Shown: in pieces, positions 8,804-17,964 of the stretch
Numbering within the stretch: the first letter of the stretch is position 1
Layout of the letters: the number at the start of each line of letters is the position of its first letter
NCBI GenBank assembly: GCA_016716745.1
Contig: JADJVD010000006.1
Coordinates: 288,075 to 352,074, forward strand
Origin: Hyphomicrobiales bacterium
GTDB lineage: Bacteria; Pseudomonadota; Alphaproteobacteria; Rhizobiales; Beijerinckiaceae
Length of the DNA: 64,000 nt
Reading direction: 5' to 3'
The notes under the pieces: model-generated
Databases searched by the model: none
What the model was told of the DNA's origin: nothing
The model's input: the letters and a program-made list of their open reading frames with translations, nothing else
Position numbers and translations under genes: made by a program

Positions 8804-9238
8804 ATGTTGGTCGCCGACACAGCGAGCCGGATCACCTATGTCCTGGACGAGCCTGCCCGGATTCTGGTCGTCGACGACGACCCGATCATCCTGGAGTTCG
8901 CGCGCGTCTACCTGACGACGCCCGTGGTCGACATCCAGACCGCAGGCGGCGGCGCCGCCGCGCTCGAGGCGCTCGTGTCGGAGCGGTTCGATCTTGCGCT
9001 GGTCGATCTCGAAATGCCTGGCATGAGCGGGTTCGAGCTGATCCAGCGCATCCGCTCCGTGCAACGGCTCGCCAGCCTGCCGATCATCGTGGTGACGGGG
9101 CGCGAGGACGTCGAGTCGATCGACGAAGCGTTCCGCGCGGGCGCGACCTCTTTCGTCACCAAGCCGATCAACTGGCGCCTGCTCAGCTACCAGATGCGCT
9201 ACGTCCTGCGCGCGCACGCGGGCGAACGCGCCGCCTGA
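8804..9238 (+). CDS. single-domain response regulator (CheY-like)
   Basis: A ~144-residue receiver domain without output domain. Acidic pocket DDDP follows ILVV; the phospho-acceptor Asp is in ALVDLEMPGMSG (about residue 66); the conserved Thr and Lys are in VVTGRED and TKPINW. The ribosome site AGGAG (8790-8794) suits the ATG at 8804 better than the in-frame ATG at 8798, which would leave only three bases. It is transcribed divergently from the hybrid kinase, which carries an HPt domain that could phosphorylate it, and lies next to an EAL phosphodiesterase gene, so a role upstream of cyclic-di-GMP turnover is an inference. Confidence 0.9.
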   Translation: MLVADTASRITYVLDEPARILVVDDDPIILEFARVYLTTPVVDIQTAGGGAAALEALVSERFDLALVDLEMPGMSGFELIQRIRSVQRLASLPIIVVTGREDVESIDEAFRAGATSFVTKPINWRLLSYQMRYVLRAHAGERAA

Positions 9239-9283
9239 GCGGCGCCCGCCCCGAGCGTTGGCGGAGCAGGGTTTTCGCGCGCG

Positions 9284-10054
9284 TCAGGCGCAGCGCGGGG
9301 GCGTCAGGCGTTGCGTTTGCGTCGCCATCAGCGCGTCGATCTCCTCGGCCGGAACGGGGCGGGAGAAATAGAAGCCCTGCAAGGTGTGGCAGCCCGCCGC
9401 CTTCAGGAAGATCTGCTGCTCGCGCGTCTCGACGCCTTCCGCCGTGACCTTGAGCCCGAGCGCCCGCCCGAGCGCTGCGATCGCATGCACGATCGCCGCG
9501 CCCTGCGGGATGTTCGCTTCCGCCACGAAGGACCGGTCGATCTTGATCCGGTCGAGCGCCAGATGGCGCAGATAGGAGAGGCTGGAATAGCCCGTCCCGA
9601 AATCGTCGAGCGCGATGCGGAAGCCGTGCGCGCGCGCCGCCGCAAGAATGGCGCGGCCGCGTTCGGGCCGGTCGATCAGGACGTTTTCCGTGATCTCGAG
9701 CTCGATGCGGCGCGGATCGGCGTTCTCGGATCGCACGATGGCGAGGGCGTGGTCGGCGAAATCGACGTTCTCGAACTGCTTCGGCGAGACGTTGACGCTG
9801 ACGTCGAGCGTCGGCCAGCGGGCGAGGTCGCGGCAGGCCTGCCGCAGCGCCCAGTCGCCGACGGCCGAAATCAGGCCGATCCGCTCGGCCAGCGGAATGA
9901 ACATGTTGGGCGGAACGAGGCCCTGCGTGGGATGGCGCCAGCGCGCCAGCCCCTCGACGGCGACGATCCGCGCCCCGTCCGCCGTCAGTTGCGGCTGATA
10001 GAACAAAACCAGTTCGTCGCGCCCGATGGCCGCTCGCAAGTCCGCTTCAAGCAT
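9284..10054 (-). CDS. stand-alone EAL-domain cyclic-di-GMP phosphodiesterase
   Basis: A 256-residue protein that is a single EAL domain. Catalytic landmarks: EGLARW in place of the classical EALLRW (about residue 35), NVSPKQF, ELEITENVLI, the loop-6 motif DDFGTGYSSLSYL, KIDRSF, EGVET and GFYFSRP. All metal and substrate-binding acidic residues appear present, so activity is likely. It has no PAS, GGDEF or membrane part. The frame opens at a TTG two codons upstream, but ATG 10054 is the better start. It sits convergent with the response regulator. Confidence 0.9.
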   Translation of the reverse strand: MLEADLRAAIGRDELVLFYQPQLTADGARIVAVEGLARWRHPTQGLVPPNMFIPLAERIGLISAVGDWALRQACRDLARWPTLDVSVNVSPKQFENVDFADHALAIVRSENADPRRIELEITENVLIDRPERGRAILAAARAHGFRIALDDFGTGYSSLSYLRHLALDRIKIDRSFVAEANIPQGAAIVHAIAALGRALGLKVTAEGVETREQQIFLKAAGCHTLQGFYFSRPVPAEEIDALMATQTQRLTPPRCA

Positions 10055-10259
10055 GACCAATACACACGCTCCACACCTGCGCCGATCCTATCGCCCGCCG
10101 GGTTAACGAACGCTGGCCGCCATTCTCGGCAGAGCCCTAACAGCCCGTTCTTTTTTGCAGGTCCGGTCTTCGTCTGCGGCAAACCGCGCTCGTCATCCGG
10201 CGCGGAGCGGGATATTCCTCTGCGAAGCGGCGCGCAAGACGCCGCCGGGAGTGCATGGA

Positions 10260-12170
10260 ATGGACGCCAAACGCCTCGACGTGATCGCCATCGGCCGATC
10301 CTCGGTCGATCTCTACGGCGAGCAGGTGGGCGGCCGGCTCGAGGACATGGCGACCTTCTCCAAGGCCGTCGGCGGCTGCCCCACCAACATCGCCATCGGC
10401 GCCGCGCGCCTCGGGCTGAAGTCCGGCGTCATCACCCGCGTCGGCGACGAGCACATGGGCCGCTTCATCCGCGAGCAGCTGGTGCGCGAGGGCGTCGACG
10501 TGACCGGCGTCCACACCGATCCGCAGCGCCTGACCGCGCTCGTCATCCTCGGCATCAAGGACGACAAGTCCTTTCCGCTGATCTTCTACCGCAGCGATTG
10601 CGCCGACGCCGCGCTCGACGAGAGCGACATCGACGAGGCGCATGTCGCCTCGGCTCGCGCGATCGTCGTCTCCGGCACGCATTTCGCCCGCGCCAACGCA
10701 GCCGCCGCGCAGAGGAAGGCGATGGCGCTGGCGAAGAAGCACGGCGGGCGCGTCGTCTTCGACATCGACTACCGGCCGAACCTCTGGGGCCTCGCCGGGC
10801 ACGGGGCGGGCGAGTCGCGCTACATCTCCTCGGCGGACGTCACCGAGCATCTGAAGCCCATCCTTCCCGCGTGCGACCTCATCGTCGGCACTGAGGAGGA
10901 GCTGATGATCGCCGGCGGCAGGGAGGAGCCGCTCGCCGCCGTGAAGGCGGTGCGCGCCGTCTCCGCCGCGACCATCGTGATGAAGCGCGGGCCGATGGGC
11001 TGCGTCGTCTTTCCCGGCGCCATTCCCGACGATGTGGAGCAGGGGATCAAGGGGCCGGGCTTCCCGGTCGAGGTCTACAATGTGCTGGGCGCGGGCGACG
11101 CCTTCATGGCCGGCTTCCTGCGCGGCTGGCTGCGCGACGAGCCGGTGGAGACCTGCTGCGCCTACGCCAACGCCTGCGGCGCCTTCGCCGTCTCGCGGCT
11201 GCTCTGCTCGGTCGAATATCCGACCTGGGAGGAGCTAAGCGGCTTCCTCGCGCATGGCTCGACATTCCGCGCGCTGCGCCGCGACCCCGATCTCACGCAT
11301 GTGCATTGGGCGACGACGCGCGACCGCCTGACCTCCGTCGCGCCGTTCGGCGAGCTGTTCGCCTTCGCCATCGACCATCGCGCGCAGCTCGAGGCGATGG
11401 CCGACGAGGCGGGCGCCGACCGCGCGCGCATCGCCCGCTTCAAGCAGCTTGCGGTCGAGGCGACCGTCGCGGTGGCGCAGGGGCGGCCCGGCTTCGGCAT
11501 GTTGCTCGACTCGACTCATGGCCGCGAGGCGCTGTTCCGCGCCGAGGCGGCGGGCCTGTGGATCGCGCGCCCCGTCGAGGAGCCGGGCTCGCGCCCCTTC
11601 GATGTCGAAGGCGGCGGCTCGCTTGCCGCGCGCCTCGTCGAGTGGCCGCGCAACCATGTCGTGAAAGCGCTGTTCTTCGCCCGCCCGGACGATCCGCCGG
11701 AGATCGCGGCGCGTCAGGAGCGCGAACTGACGCGTCTGTTCGACGCCGCGCGCGGCATCGGCCGCGAATTGCTGATCGAGATCGTCGCCGGCAAACACGG
11801 CCCGCTCTACGACCGCACCGTCGCCGACATGATGGCGCGCATCTACGATCTCGGCGTCAAGCCGGATTGGTGGAAGCTCGAGGCGCAGCCCTCGGCGGCG
11901 GCATGGGCGGCGATCGACGCCGTGATCGGCGCGCGCGATCCGCTGTGCCGCGGCGTCGTCATGCTCGGGCTCGACGCGCCGGAGGCGGAGCTTGCGAAAT
12001 CCTTCGCGCTGGCGAAAGGCTCGCCGCGCGTGCGCGGCTTCGCCGTCGGCCGCACGCTGTTTTCCGCGCCGGCGCGCGACTGGCTCGCCGGTCGCATCGA
12101 CGATCAGGCGGCGACGGAGCTGATGCAGGACAATTTCGCGCGCCTCGTGCGCGCATGGGAAACGCGGTGA
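10260..12170 (+). CDS. iolC: 5-dehydro-2-deoxygluconokinase fused to DUF2090 domain
   Basis: A 636-residue bifunctional-looking protein. Residues 1-310 are a PfkB-family sugar kinase (IGRSSVDLYGEQ, GGCPTNIAIGAARLG, and the catalytic GAGDAFMAGFLRG near residue 280). Residues ~320-636 are the DUF2090 domain, an aldolase-like fold that is fused to IolC in many Proteobacteria. The kinase phosphorylates 5-dehydro-2-deoxy-D-gluconate in myo-inositol catabolism. The fused domain may supply the IolJ-type aldolase step; that is an inference from its fold and fusion. ATG 10260 is chosen because the frame upstream lacks family similarity. iolD follows after 10 bases. Confidence 0.95.
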   Translation: MDAKRLDVIAIGRSSVDLYGEQVGGRLEDMATFSKAVGGCPTNIAIGAARLGLKSGVITRVGDEHMGRFIREQLVREGVDVTGVHTDPQRLTALVILGIKDDKSFPLIFYRSDCADAALDESDIDEAHVASARAIVVSGTHFARANAAAAQRKAMALAKKHGGRVVFDIDYRPNLWGLAGHGAGESRYISSADVTEHLKPILPACDLIVGTEEELMIAGGREEPLAAVKAVRAVSAATIVMKRGPMGCVVFPGAIPDDVEQGIKGPGFPVEVYNVLGAGDAFMAGFLRGWLRDEPVETCCAYANACGAFAVSRLLCSVEYPTWEELSGFLAHGSTFRALRRDPDLTHVHWATTRDRLTSVAPFGELFAFAIDHRAQLEAMADEAGADRARIARFKQLAVEATVAVAQGRPGFGMLLDSTHGREALFRAEAAGLWIARPVEEPGSRPFDVEGGGSLAARLVEWPRNHVVKALFFARPDDPPEIAARQERELTRLFDAARGIGRELLIEIVAGKHGPLYDRTVADMMARIYDLGVKPDWWKLEAQPSAAAWAAIDAVIGARDPLCRGVVMLGLDAPEAELAKSFALAKGSPRVRGFAVGRTLFSAPARDWLAGRIDDQAATELMQDNFARLVRAWETR

Positions 12171-12180
12171 GGGCGCCGGC

Positions 12181-14028
12181 ATGACAACGATTCGTCTCAC
12201 CATGGCGCAGGCGCTGGCCCGCGCGCTCGCCGCCCAGCAGGTCGAGATCGACGGCGCGCCCGTTCCGATGTTCGGCGGCGTCTGGGCGATCTTCGGTCAC
12301 GGCAACGTCGCCGGTCTCGGCGAGGCGCTCTACGGTCTGCGCGAGACTCTGCCGACCTATCGCGCGCATAACGAGCAGGCGATGGCGCATGCCGCCGTCG
12401 CCTTCGCCAAGGCCTCGCGCCGGCGCCGCATGATGGCGGTGACGACCTCCATCGGCCCCGGCGCCACCAACATGGTGACGGCCGCCGCCGTCGCGCATGT
12501 CAACCGCCTGCCGGTTCTGTTCCTGCCGGGCGACGTGTTCGCCAATCGCAGGCCCGATCCGGTGTTGCAGCAGATCGAGGATTTTTCCGACGGCGCCGTC
12601 TCGGCGAACGACTGTTTCCGTCCCGTCTCGCGTTACTTCGACCGGTTGCAACGGCCCGAGCAGTTGATCCCAGCGCTCGAACGCGCCTTCGGCGTGCTGA
12701 CCGATCCGGCGGCCTGCGGCCCCGTCACGCTCGCGCTCTGTCAGGATGCGCAGGCCGAGGCCTACGATTATCCCGCGCACATGTTTCAGCCGCGCCTGTG
12801 GCGCGCGCGCCGGCCGCGGCCGGATCGCGCGGAGCTTGCGGCGGCCGCGTCCGCGCTGCGCGAGGCCAAGCGGCCCGTCATCGTCTGCGGCGGCGGCGTG
12901 CTGTATTCGCAGGCCGAGGAGGATCTCGCCTTCTTCGCCGAGACGCGCGGCGTGCCCATCGTCGAGACGCAGGCCGGCAAGAGCGCGCTCGTCGACGCCC
13001 ATCCGATGAACATGGGCTCGGTCGGCGTCACCGGAACCGAAGCCTCGAACGGTCTGTGCGCTGAGGCCGATCTCGTGCTCGCCGTCGGAACGCGCTTGCA
13101 GGACTTCACCACCGGCTCGTGGGCGCTGTTCGCCGGCGAGGGGCGCCGCATCGTCGCGCTCAACACGCAGCCGCTGGACGCCGGCAAGCATCGCGCGCTG
13201 CCGCTCGTCGCCGACGCGCGCGAGGGGCTTCGCGAACTCGACGCCGCGCTCGGCGCCTGGGGCGCGCCGGCGGCGTGGACGCAGTCCGCGCGCGAGGCCA
13301 AGGCCGCATGGAGCCAGACGTCGGCGCGCTACACGCAGGCCGCCAATGTCGACCGCCCGAGCGACGCGCAGGTGATCGGCGCCGTGCAGCGTCAGGCGCA
13401 GCCGAACGACGTGGTGGTCTGCGCCGCCGGCGGCCTGCCGGGCGAATTGCACAAGCTCTGGCGCGCCGGCGCGCCGGGCGGATATCACATGGAATACGGC
13501 TATTCCTGCATGGGCTACGAGATCGCCGGCGGGCTCGGCGTCAAGATGGCGGACCCGGCGCGCGACGTGACCGTGATGGTCGGCGACGGCTCCTATCTTA
13601 TGATGAACTCCGAGATCGCGACCTCGGTGATGCTCGGCTTGAAGCTCGTCATCGTCGTGCTCGACAATCGCGGCTTCGGTTGCATCAACCGCCTGCAGCG
13701 CGCCACCGGCGGCGCGCCATTCAACAATCTGCTCGAGAACGCGCGCCACGAAACGCTGCCCGACATCGACTTCGCCGCGCACGCCGCCTCGCTCGGCGCC
13801 GCCGCCGAGAAGGTCGCGAGCCTCGGCGCGCTCGAGGACGCGCTGCGCCGCGCCCGCGCCAACGATCGCACGACGGTGATCGTGATCGACACCGATCCGA
13901 TGATCTCGACGGACGCCGGCGGCGCGTGGTGGGACGTCGCGGTGCCGGAAGTGTCGGAGCGCGCCGAAGTGCGCGCCGCGCGCGAAACCTACGAGAAAGC
14001 CCTCGGCGCGCAGCGCCTCGGCGATTGA
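12181..14028 (+). CDS. iolD: 3D-(3,5/4)-trihydroxycyclohexane-1,2-dione hydrolase
   Basis: A 615-residue thiamine-diphosphate enzyme of inositol catabolism that opens the ring of the dione to 5-deoxy-glucuronate. N-terminal PYR domain with FGGVWAIFGHGNVAGLGEAL and RAHNEQAMAHAA (catalytic Glu), a central Rossmann-like domain, and a C-terminal PP domain with the ThDP/Mg motif GDGSYLMMNSEI (about residue 468) ending in a conserved Asn region (DNRGFGCINRLQ). Length equals the family norm. Second gene of iolCDEB. Confidence 0.96.
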   Translation: MTTIRLTMAQALARALAAQQVEIDGAPVPMFGGVWAIFGHGNVAGLGEALYGLRETLPTYRAHNEQAMAHAAVAFAKASRRRRMMAVTTSIGPGATNMVTAAAVAHVNRLPVLFLPGDVFANRRPDPVLQQIEDFSDGAVSANDCFRPVSRYFDRLQRPEQLIPALERAFGVLTDPAACGPVTLALCQDAQAEAYDYPAHMFQPRLWRARRPRPDRAELAAAASALREAKRPVIVCGGGVLYSQAEEDLAFFAETRGVPIVETQAGKSALVDAHPMNMGSVGVTGTEASNGLCAEADLVLAVGTRLQDFTTGSWALFAGEGRRIVALNTQPLDAGKHRALPLVADAREGLRELDAALGAWGAPAAWTQSAREAKAAWSQTSARYTQAANVDRPSDAQVIGAVQRQAQPNDVVVCAAGGLPGELHKLWRAGAPGGYHMEYGYSCMGYEIAGGLGVKMADPARDVTVMVGDGSYLMMNSEIATSVMLGLKLVIVVLDNRGFGCINRLQRATGGAPFNNLLENARHETLPDIDFAAHAASLGAAAEKVASLGALEDALRRARANDRTTVIVIDTDPMISTDAGGAWWDVAVPEVSERAEVRAARETYEKALGAQRLGD

Positions 14029-14067
14029 GATCGTGCGGGCGGCGCGCCCGCGAGGAAAGGAACAGGC

Positions 14068-14967
14068 ATGACGATCCGCATCGGCGCCAACCCCATCGGC
14101 TGGTCGAACGACGATCTGCAGGACATCGGCGGCGCGACGCCGCTCGAGACCTGCCTTGCGGAGGCGAAGGAGGCGGGCTTCGTCGGCATGGAGCTGGGCC
14201 ATAAGTTTCCGCGCGAGCCGAACGCGCTGAAGGCCGCGCTCGCGCCCTTCGGCATGGCGTGCGTCTCCGGCTGGTATTCGGCCGAACTGTTGCGCCGCGA
14301 CGCCGATGCGGAAATGGCTGCGCTGCGGCCGCATCTCGATCTGCTGAAGGCGATGGGCTCGAATGTGCTCGTCTTCGCCGAAACCTCGAACGCGATCCAT
14401 GGCGACCGCGCCAGGCCGCTGTCGCAGCGCCCGCATCTGAAGGCGGGGGAGTGGGCCGAGTTCGGCCGCAGGATCACGCAGGTCGCCGAGCGCACGCTCG
14501 CCGAGGGCGTGCGCCTCGTCTACCACCACCACATGGGCACCGTGGTGGAGAGCGAGGCCGACATCGACGCCTTCATGAACGCGACGGGCGAGGCCGCGCA
14601 TCTGTTGCTCGACACTGGTCACGCAACATGGGGCGGCGCCGATCCCGCCGCGCTGGCGCGCCGCTATCGCGCCCGCATCAGCCACGTCCACGCCAAGGAC
14701 GTGCGCAAGGATGTGATGGAGCAGGCGCGCCGCGAGGACTGGAGCTTCCTCGACGCGGTGCTCGGCAAGGGCGAGGCGCTCGGCGTCTACACCGTGCCGG
14801 GCGACGGCATGGTCGACTATCCGGCCGTGTTCCGCGCATTGCCGGGCTATTCCGGCTGGGTCGTCGTCGAGGCCGAGCAGGATCCCGAAAAGGCCAATCC
14901 GCTCGCCTACGCGAAGAAGGGCGTCGCGCATCTGCGCGCCGCGCTCGCGCAGGCCGGGCACGCCTGA
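14068..14967 (+). CDS. iolE: myo-inosose-2 dehydratase
   Basis: A 299-residue TIM-barrel protein of the xylose isomerase-like superfamily that dehydrates 2-keto-myo-inositol, giving the substrate of IolD. Motifs: IGANPIGWSNDD at the N-terminus, YHHHMGTVVES (metal ligands), LLDTGHATWGG and SHVHAKDVRKDV. It starts 39 bases after iolD with a GAGGAAAGGA ribosome site. All expected metal-binding residues appear intact. Confidence 0.96.
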   Translation: MTIRIGANPIGWSNDDLQDIGGATPLETCLAEAKEAGFVGMELGHKFPREPNALKAALAPFGMACVSGWYSAELLRRDADAEMAALRPHLDLLKAMGSNVLVFAETSNAIHGDRARPLSQRPHLKAGEWAEFGRRITQVAERTLAEGVRLVYHHHMGTVVESEADIDAFMNATGEAAHLLLDTGHATWGGADPAALARRYRARISHVHAKDVRKDVMEQARREDWSFLDAVLGKGEALGVYTVPGDGMVDYPAVFRALPGYSGWVVVEAEQDPEKANPLAYAKKGVAHLRAALAQAGHA

Positions 14968-14990
14968 CGCCGCCACGAGAGAGACCGCTC

Positions 14991-15794
14991 ATGCCGAACC
15001 TGCTGCGCCATCCCACAGCTCCCGACAGCGAAGGCGCGATCCATCGCATCACGCCAGAGAACGCGGGCTGGACCTATGTCGGCTTCGATCTGCATCGCAT
15101 GGGCGACGGCGCGCGCCTGTCGCGCGAGACGGGCGGGCGCGAGGTCTGCCTCGTGCTGGTCTCGGGCAAGGCGCGCGTGTCGGCGGGCGGCGAGTCCTTC
15201 GGCGTGATCGGGGAGCGCGCCGATCCGTTCTCGGGCAAGCCGTGGTCGCTCTATGTTCCCGCGCGCTCGCAATGGCAGGTCTTCGCCGAAGGCCCGTGCG
15301 AACTCGCGGTCTGCTCCGCGCCCGCCAAAGGGAGCAAGCCGGCGCGCCTCATCCCGCCGGACGAGGTGGGCGAGGAGACGCGCGGCAAGGGAACCAACAC
15401 GCGGCACGTCCGCAACATCCTGCCCGATACGTCGCCGCATGCCGAAAGCCTGCTCGTCGTCGAAGTGATCACGCCCGGCGGCAACTGGTCGAGCTATCCC
15501 CCGCACAAGCACGACGTGAACGATCCCCCGCGCGAGACGCTGCTGGAGGAGACCTATTATCATCGCCTCGCGCGCGGCGCGGGCTTCGCGCTCCAGCGCG
15601 TCTACACCGACGATCTGTCGCTGAACGAGACGATGGCGGTGTCGGACCGCGACGTCGTGCTCGTGCCGCGCGGTTATCACCCCGTCGGCGCGCCGCATGG
15701 CTTCGATCTCTACTATCTGAACGTGATGGCCGGGCCGGTGCGCGAATGGCGGTTCACCATGGCGCCCGATCACGCTTTCCTTCAGTTCGCCTGA
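14991..15794 (+). CDS. iolB: 5-deoxy-glucuronate isomerase
   Basis: A 267-residue double-cupin protein of the IolB/KduI family that isomerises 5-deoxy-glucuronate to 5-dehydro-2-deoxy-gluconate, the substrate of IolC. Metal-binding region SYPPHKHDVNDPP is followed by LEETYYHRL, and a second cupin has PRGYHPVGAPHGF. The open frame begins much further upstream, inside iolE; the ATG at 14991 with a GAGAGA site is the true start. Last gene of the operon; iolG, iolA and a transporter are not in the window. Confidence 0.95.
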   Translation: MPNLLRHPTAPDSEGAIHRITPENAGWTYVGFDLHRMGDGARLSRETGGREVCLVLVSGKARVSAGGESFGVIGERADPFSGKPWSLYVPARSQWQVFAEGPCELAVCSAPAKGSKPARLIPPDEVGEETRGKGTNTRHVRNILPDTSPHAESLLVVEVITPGGNWSSYPPHKHDVNDPPRETLLEETYYHRLARGAGFALQRVYTDDLSLNETMAVSDRDVVLVPRGYHPVGAPHGFDLYYLNVMAGPVREWRFTMAPDHAFLQFA

Positions 15795-16129
15795 GCGCGC
15801 CTGCGCTTGAACGGATTGCGCTTGCGCAGGAAGGCCTCGACCGCCGGGCGCAGCGGCGCCTGCGCCGTTCGCGCGCCGGCGGGGTCGCGATGCAGCGTGA
15901 TCTTGCCCGCGCCGCACTCGCCGCCGACGAGCCGCAGCGGCGCGACGGGAAACAGCGCGTCGCCGATGTCGTAGACGCGGGCGATCGCCCCGTGCCGGCG
16001 GATGATCCTCGACGGCGACGGCCGGCGGCGCTGGTCGGCGATCCGCCATCCGGCGGCGCGGCGGTCGACGCCTGTTCGGCGGACGGCGCCATGACCGCAC
16101 ATCTCGCAATTCGTCCCGCGCACATGCAA
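15782..16129 (-). CDS. hypothetical protein, doubtful
   Basis: An open frame of up to 115 codons filling the 371-base gap between iolB and phyR and overlapping the iolB stop by 13 bases. The C-terminal two thirds (containing VYDIGDALFPVAPLRLVGGE) reads like a normal soluble protein and ends in a very basic tail (FLRKRNPFKRRRAQAN). The N-terminal part looks less natural and holds CEMCGHG. No family is recognised and no good ribosome site is seen; a second frame in the same place is also open. It may be a small real gene with an uncertain start, or chance. Confidence 0.35.
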   Translation of the reverse strand: MHVRGTNCEMCGHGAVRRTGVDRRAAGWRIADQRRRPSPSRIIRRHGAIARVYDIGDALFPVAPLRLVGGECGAGKITLHRDPAGARTAQAPLRPAVEAFLRKRNPFKRRRAQAN

Positions 16130-16165
16130 GCCGGGCCGCCCCGTGACGAGGAGACCCGGCGCCTC

Positions 16166-16942
16166 TCAGGCCTTCTGCATCTTGCGCTCGAAGAACAACG
16201 CCTGACTGATCGCGGCGCGCACCGAATCCGGCTGGAAGGGCTTGGTGATCAGGAAGGCGGGTTCGGAGCGCTCGCCCGTCAGCAGCCGCTCGGGGTAGGC
16301 GGTGATGAAGATCACCGGAAGATCGAAGCCGGAGAGGATGTCGTTCACCGCGTCCAGCCCCGAGCTGCCGTCGGCGAGCTGGATGTCGGCGAGCACGAGA
16401 CCGGGGCGCTTGTCCTTGGCGAGGGCGACGGCCTCGTCCCGGGTGCGGGCGATGCCGCAGACGCGGTGCCCGAGCTCCTCCACCAGCGTCTCGATGTCGA
16501 GCGCGATGATCGGCTCGTCCTCGATGATCAGCACGTCCGTCGCGACCTGCTGCGCGATCTCGATTCCCGCCGTCTTGACCAGCTCCTGCGCCTCGGCCTC
16601 GTCGACCTCGAGGATGCGCGCCACATCCTCGCTCGAGAAGCCCTCGACGGTGCGCAGCAGGAACGCCTGACGGGGCCGCGGCGTCACGGCGCCGAGACGG
16701 CGTTCCGCCGCATCGGCGGCGGCCGGCGCCGCGTTGACGCCGACCGACGACCACAGCTTCAGGAAGATGCGGTAGAGCGCGATCTTGGCGTCGATGTCGC
16801 GCGGGAAAGAGGACGGGTCGGCGACGAGCGCCTCGAGCGTGGCCACGACATAGGCGTCGCCGCTCGTCTGCGATCCGGTGAGGGCGCGGGCGAAGCGTCG
16901 AAGATAGGGGAGACAGGGCGCAATCGACTTGCCGACGGACAT
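16166..16942 (-). CDS. phyR: general stress response regulator PhyR
   Basis: A 258-residue anti-anti-sigma factor specific to Alphaproteobacteria. The N-terminal ~125 residues are an EcfG-like sigma domain (regions resembling sigma2 and sigma4: YLRRFARALTG, RQAFLLRTVEGFSSEDVARIL), and the C-terminal half is a receiver with acidic pocket IIEDEP, phospho-Asp in VLADIQLADGSSG (about 186), Thr in FITAYPE and Lys in ITKPFQP. When phosphorylated, the sigma-like domain binds NepR and frees EcfG. It is transcribed divergently from nepR-ecfG, the standard arrangement. Confidence 0.97.
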   Translation of the reverse strand: MSVGKSIAPCLPYLRRFARALTGSQTSGDAYVVATLEALVADPSSFPRDIDAKIALYRIFLKLWSSVGVNAAPAAADAAERRLGAVTPRPRQAFLLRTVEGFSSEDVARILEVDEAEAQELVKTAGIEIAQQVATDVLIIEDEPIIALDIETLVEELGHRVCGIARTRDEAVALAKDKRPGLVLADIQLADGSSGLDAVNDILSGFDLPVIFITAYPERLLTGERSEPAFLITKPFQPDSVRAAISQALFFERKMQKA

Positions 16943-17164
16943 CCCGCGCCCCCCACTCTACCGCCAGGACCGGAGATATGTTTGAGCGCTTATTGCACAT
17001 TTCCAGTTCTACCGATCCGGCGCGCGGTCGAAAAATTTCCGCCGCGTCGCGGGAACCGGCCGTCGCTTGCGTAGTATCTAGAGTTGGACCCGAGCCCCGA
17101 ATGGGGCGGGCCCGGTCGTGCGGCTTCGAACGCCGGGGCCGGAAACGTTGTGGAGAGCAAGGAT

Positions 17165-17398
17165 ATGGCTGCCACGGGCGACGCCGGCGAGGCCGGACCT
17201 CGAAATGAGGGCGCCGCGACCGGTTCGCCCGTAGAGGACGGCGCGACCGATCGGGAGCCGGCGCCGATCGACCCCAGGCTCGACCGTTTGATCGGCCAAT
17301 CGCTGGAGGCTCATTACGAGGACATTCTGTCGGCGCCGCTTCCCGACAGGTTCCTCGTCCTCCTCGCCCAGCTCGAAGCCTCGGAGCAGAAGGCTTGA
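17165..17398 (+). CDS. nepR: anti-sigma factor NepR
   Basis: A 77-residue protein whose C-terminal half matches NepR: DPRLDRLIGQSLEAHYEDIL followed by PLPDRFLVLLAQLE, the two helices that clamp EcfG or PhyR. The N-terminal 35 residues are acidic and probably disordered. The frame opens further upstream at 17084, but ATG 17165 has a GGAGAG site seven bases before it. Its stop codon overlaps the ecfG start (TTGA), which would couple production of the anti-sigma factor and its sigma factor. Confidence 0.93.
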   Translation: MAATGDAGEAGPRNEGAATGSPVEDGATDREPAPIDPRLDRLIGQSLEAHYEDILSAPLPDRFLVLLAQLEASEQKA

Positions 17399-17946
17399 GC
17401 GCCGCCTTCCGGGATCTCCTCGTCGCGGAGCTGCCGAACCTGCGCGCCTTCGCCGCGTCGCTGTCCGGTTCGATGCAGCTCGCCGACGATCTCGTTCAGG
17501 ACACGGCGGTCAAGGCCTGGAGCAATCAGGACAAGTTCCAGCCCGGCACCAGCATCCGCGCCTGGCTGTTCACGATTCTGCGCAACACTTACTTTTCGCT
17601 CTATCGCAAGCGCGGACGTGAGGTTCAGGACGTCGATGGCGCCTATTCCGGCAGGATCGCCGTGATCGGCGGGCAGGAAAGCCATCTCGACCTCGCCGAT
17701 TTTCGCAAGGCGCTGGCCTCGCTGCCGGACGAGCAGCGCGAGGCGCTGGTGATGATCGGGGCCTCGGGCCTGTCCTACGAGGAGGCGGCCGAGATCAGCG
17801 GCGTGCCGGTCGGCACCGTCAAGAGTCGCGTCAATCGCGCCCGCGCCAAGCTCGCGGCGCTGCTGGCCATCGAGTCGCCCGACGATTTCGGCCCCTCGAA
17901 GGACGCAGCCGGCGTGGCCCTGGGCGCGCATGTGCGGTCCGACTGA
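17395..17946 (+). CDS. ecfG: ECF sigma factor of the general stress response (EcfG)
   Basis: A 183-residue ECF sigma factor. Region 2 is seen in ADDLVQDTAVKAWSNQDKF and SIRAWLFTILRNTYFS, and region 4 in LPDEQREALVMIGASGLSYEEAAEI with the HTH GVPVGTVKSRVNRAR. Position after nepR and divergent from phyR identifies it as EcfG. The start appears to be TTG at 17395, overlapping the nepR stop by four bases; no better in-frame ATG precedes the conserved region, and a rare start with overlap suggests translational coupling at a low level. It directs RNA polymerase to stress genes when NepR is titrated by phospho-PhyR. Confidence 0.94.
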   Translation: MSAAFRDLLVAELPNLRAFAASLSGSMQLADDLVQDTAVKAWSNQDKFQPGTSIRAWLFTILRNTYFSLYRKRGREVQDVDGAYSGRIAVIGGQESHLDLADFRKALASLPDEQREALVMIGASGLSYEEAAEISGVPVGTVKSRVNRARAKLAALLAIESPDDFGPSKDAAGVALGAHVRSD

Positions 17947-17964
17947 CCGACGGAGCCCGCAGGG

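Noticed and set aside
17040..17090. EcfG-type promoter (GGAAC ... CGTT) between phyR and nepR
   Set aside because: A GGAAC element is present at 17052-17056, but no CGTT-like -10 lies 16-18 bases downstream; the nearest GCGTAG is too close. Not enough to call a site.
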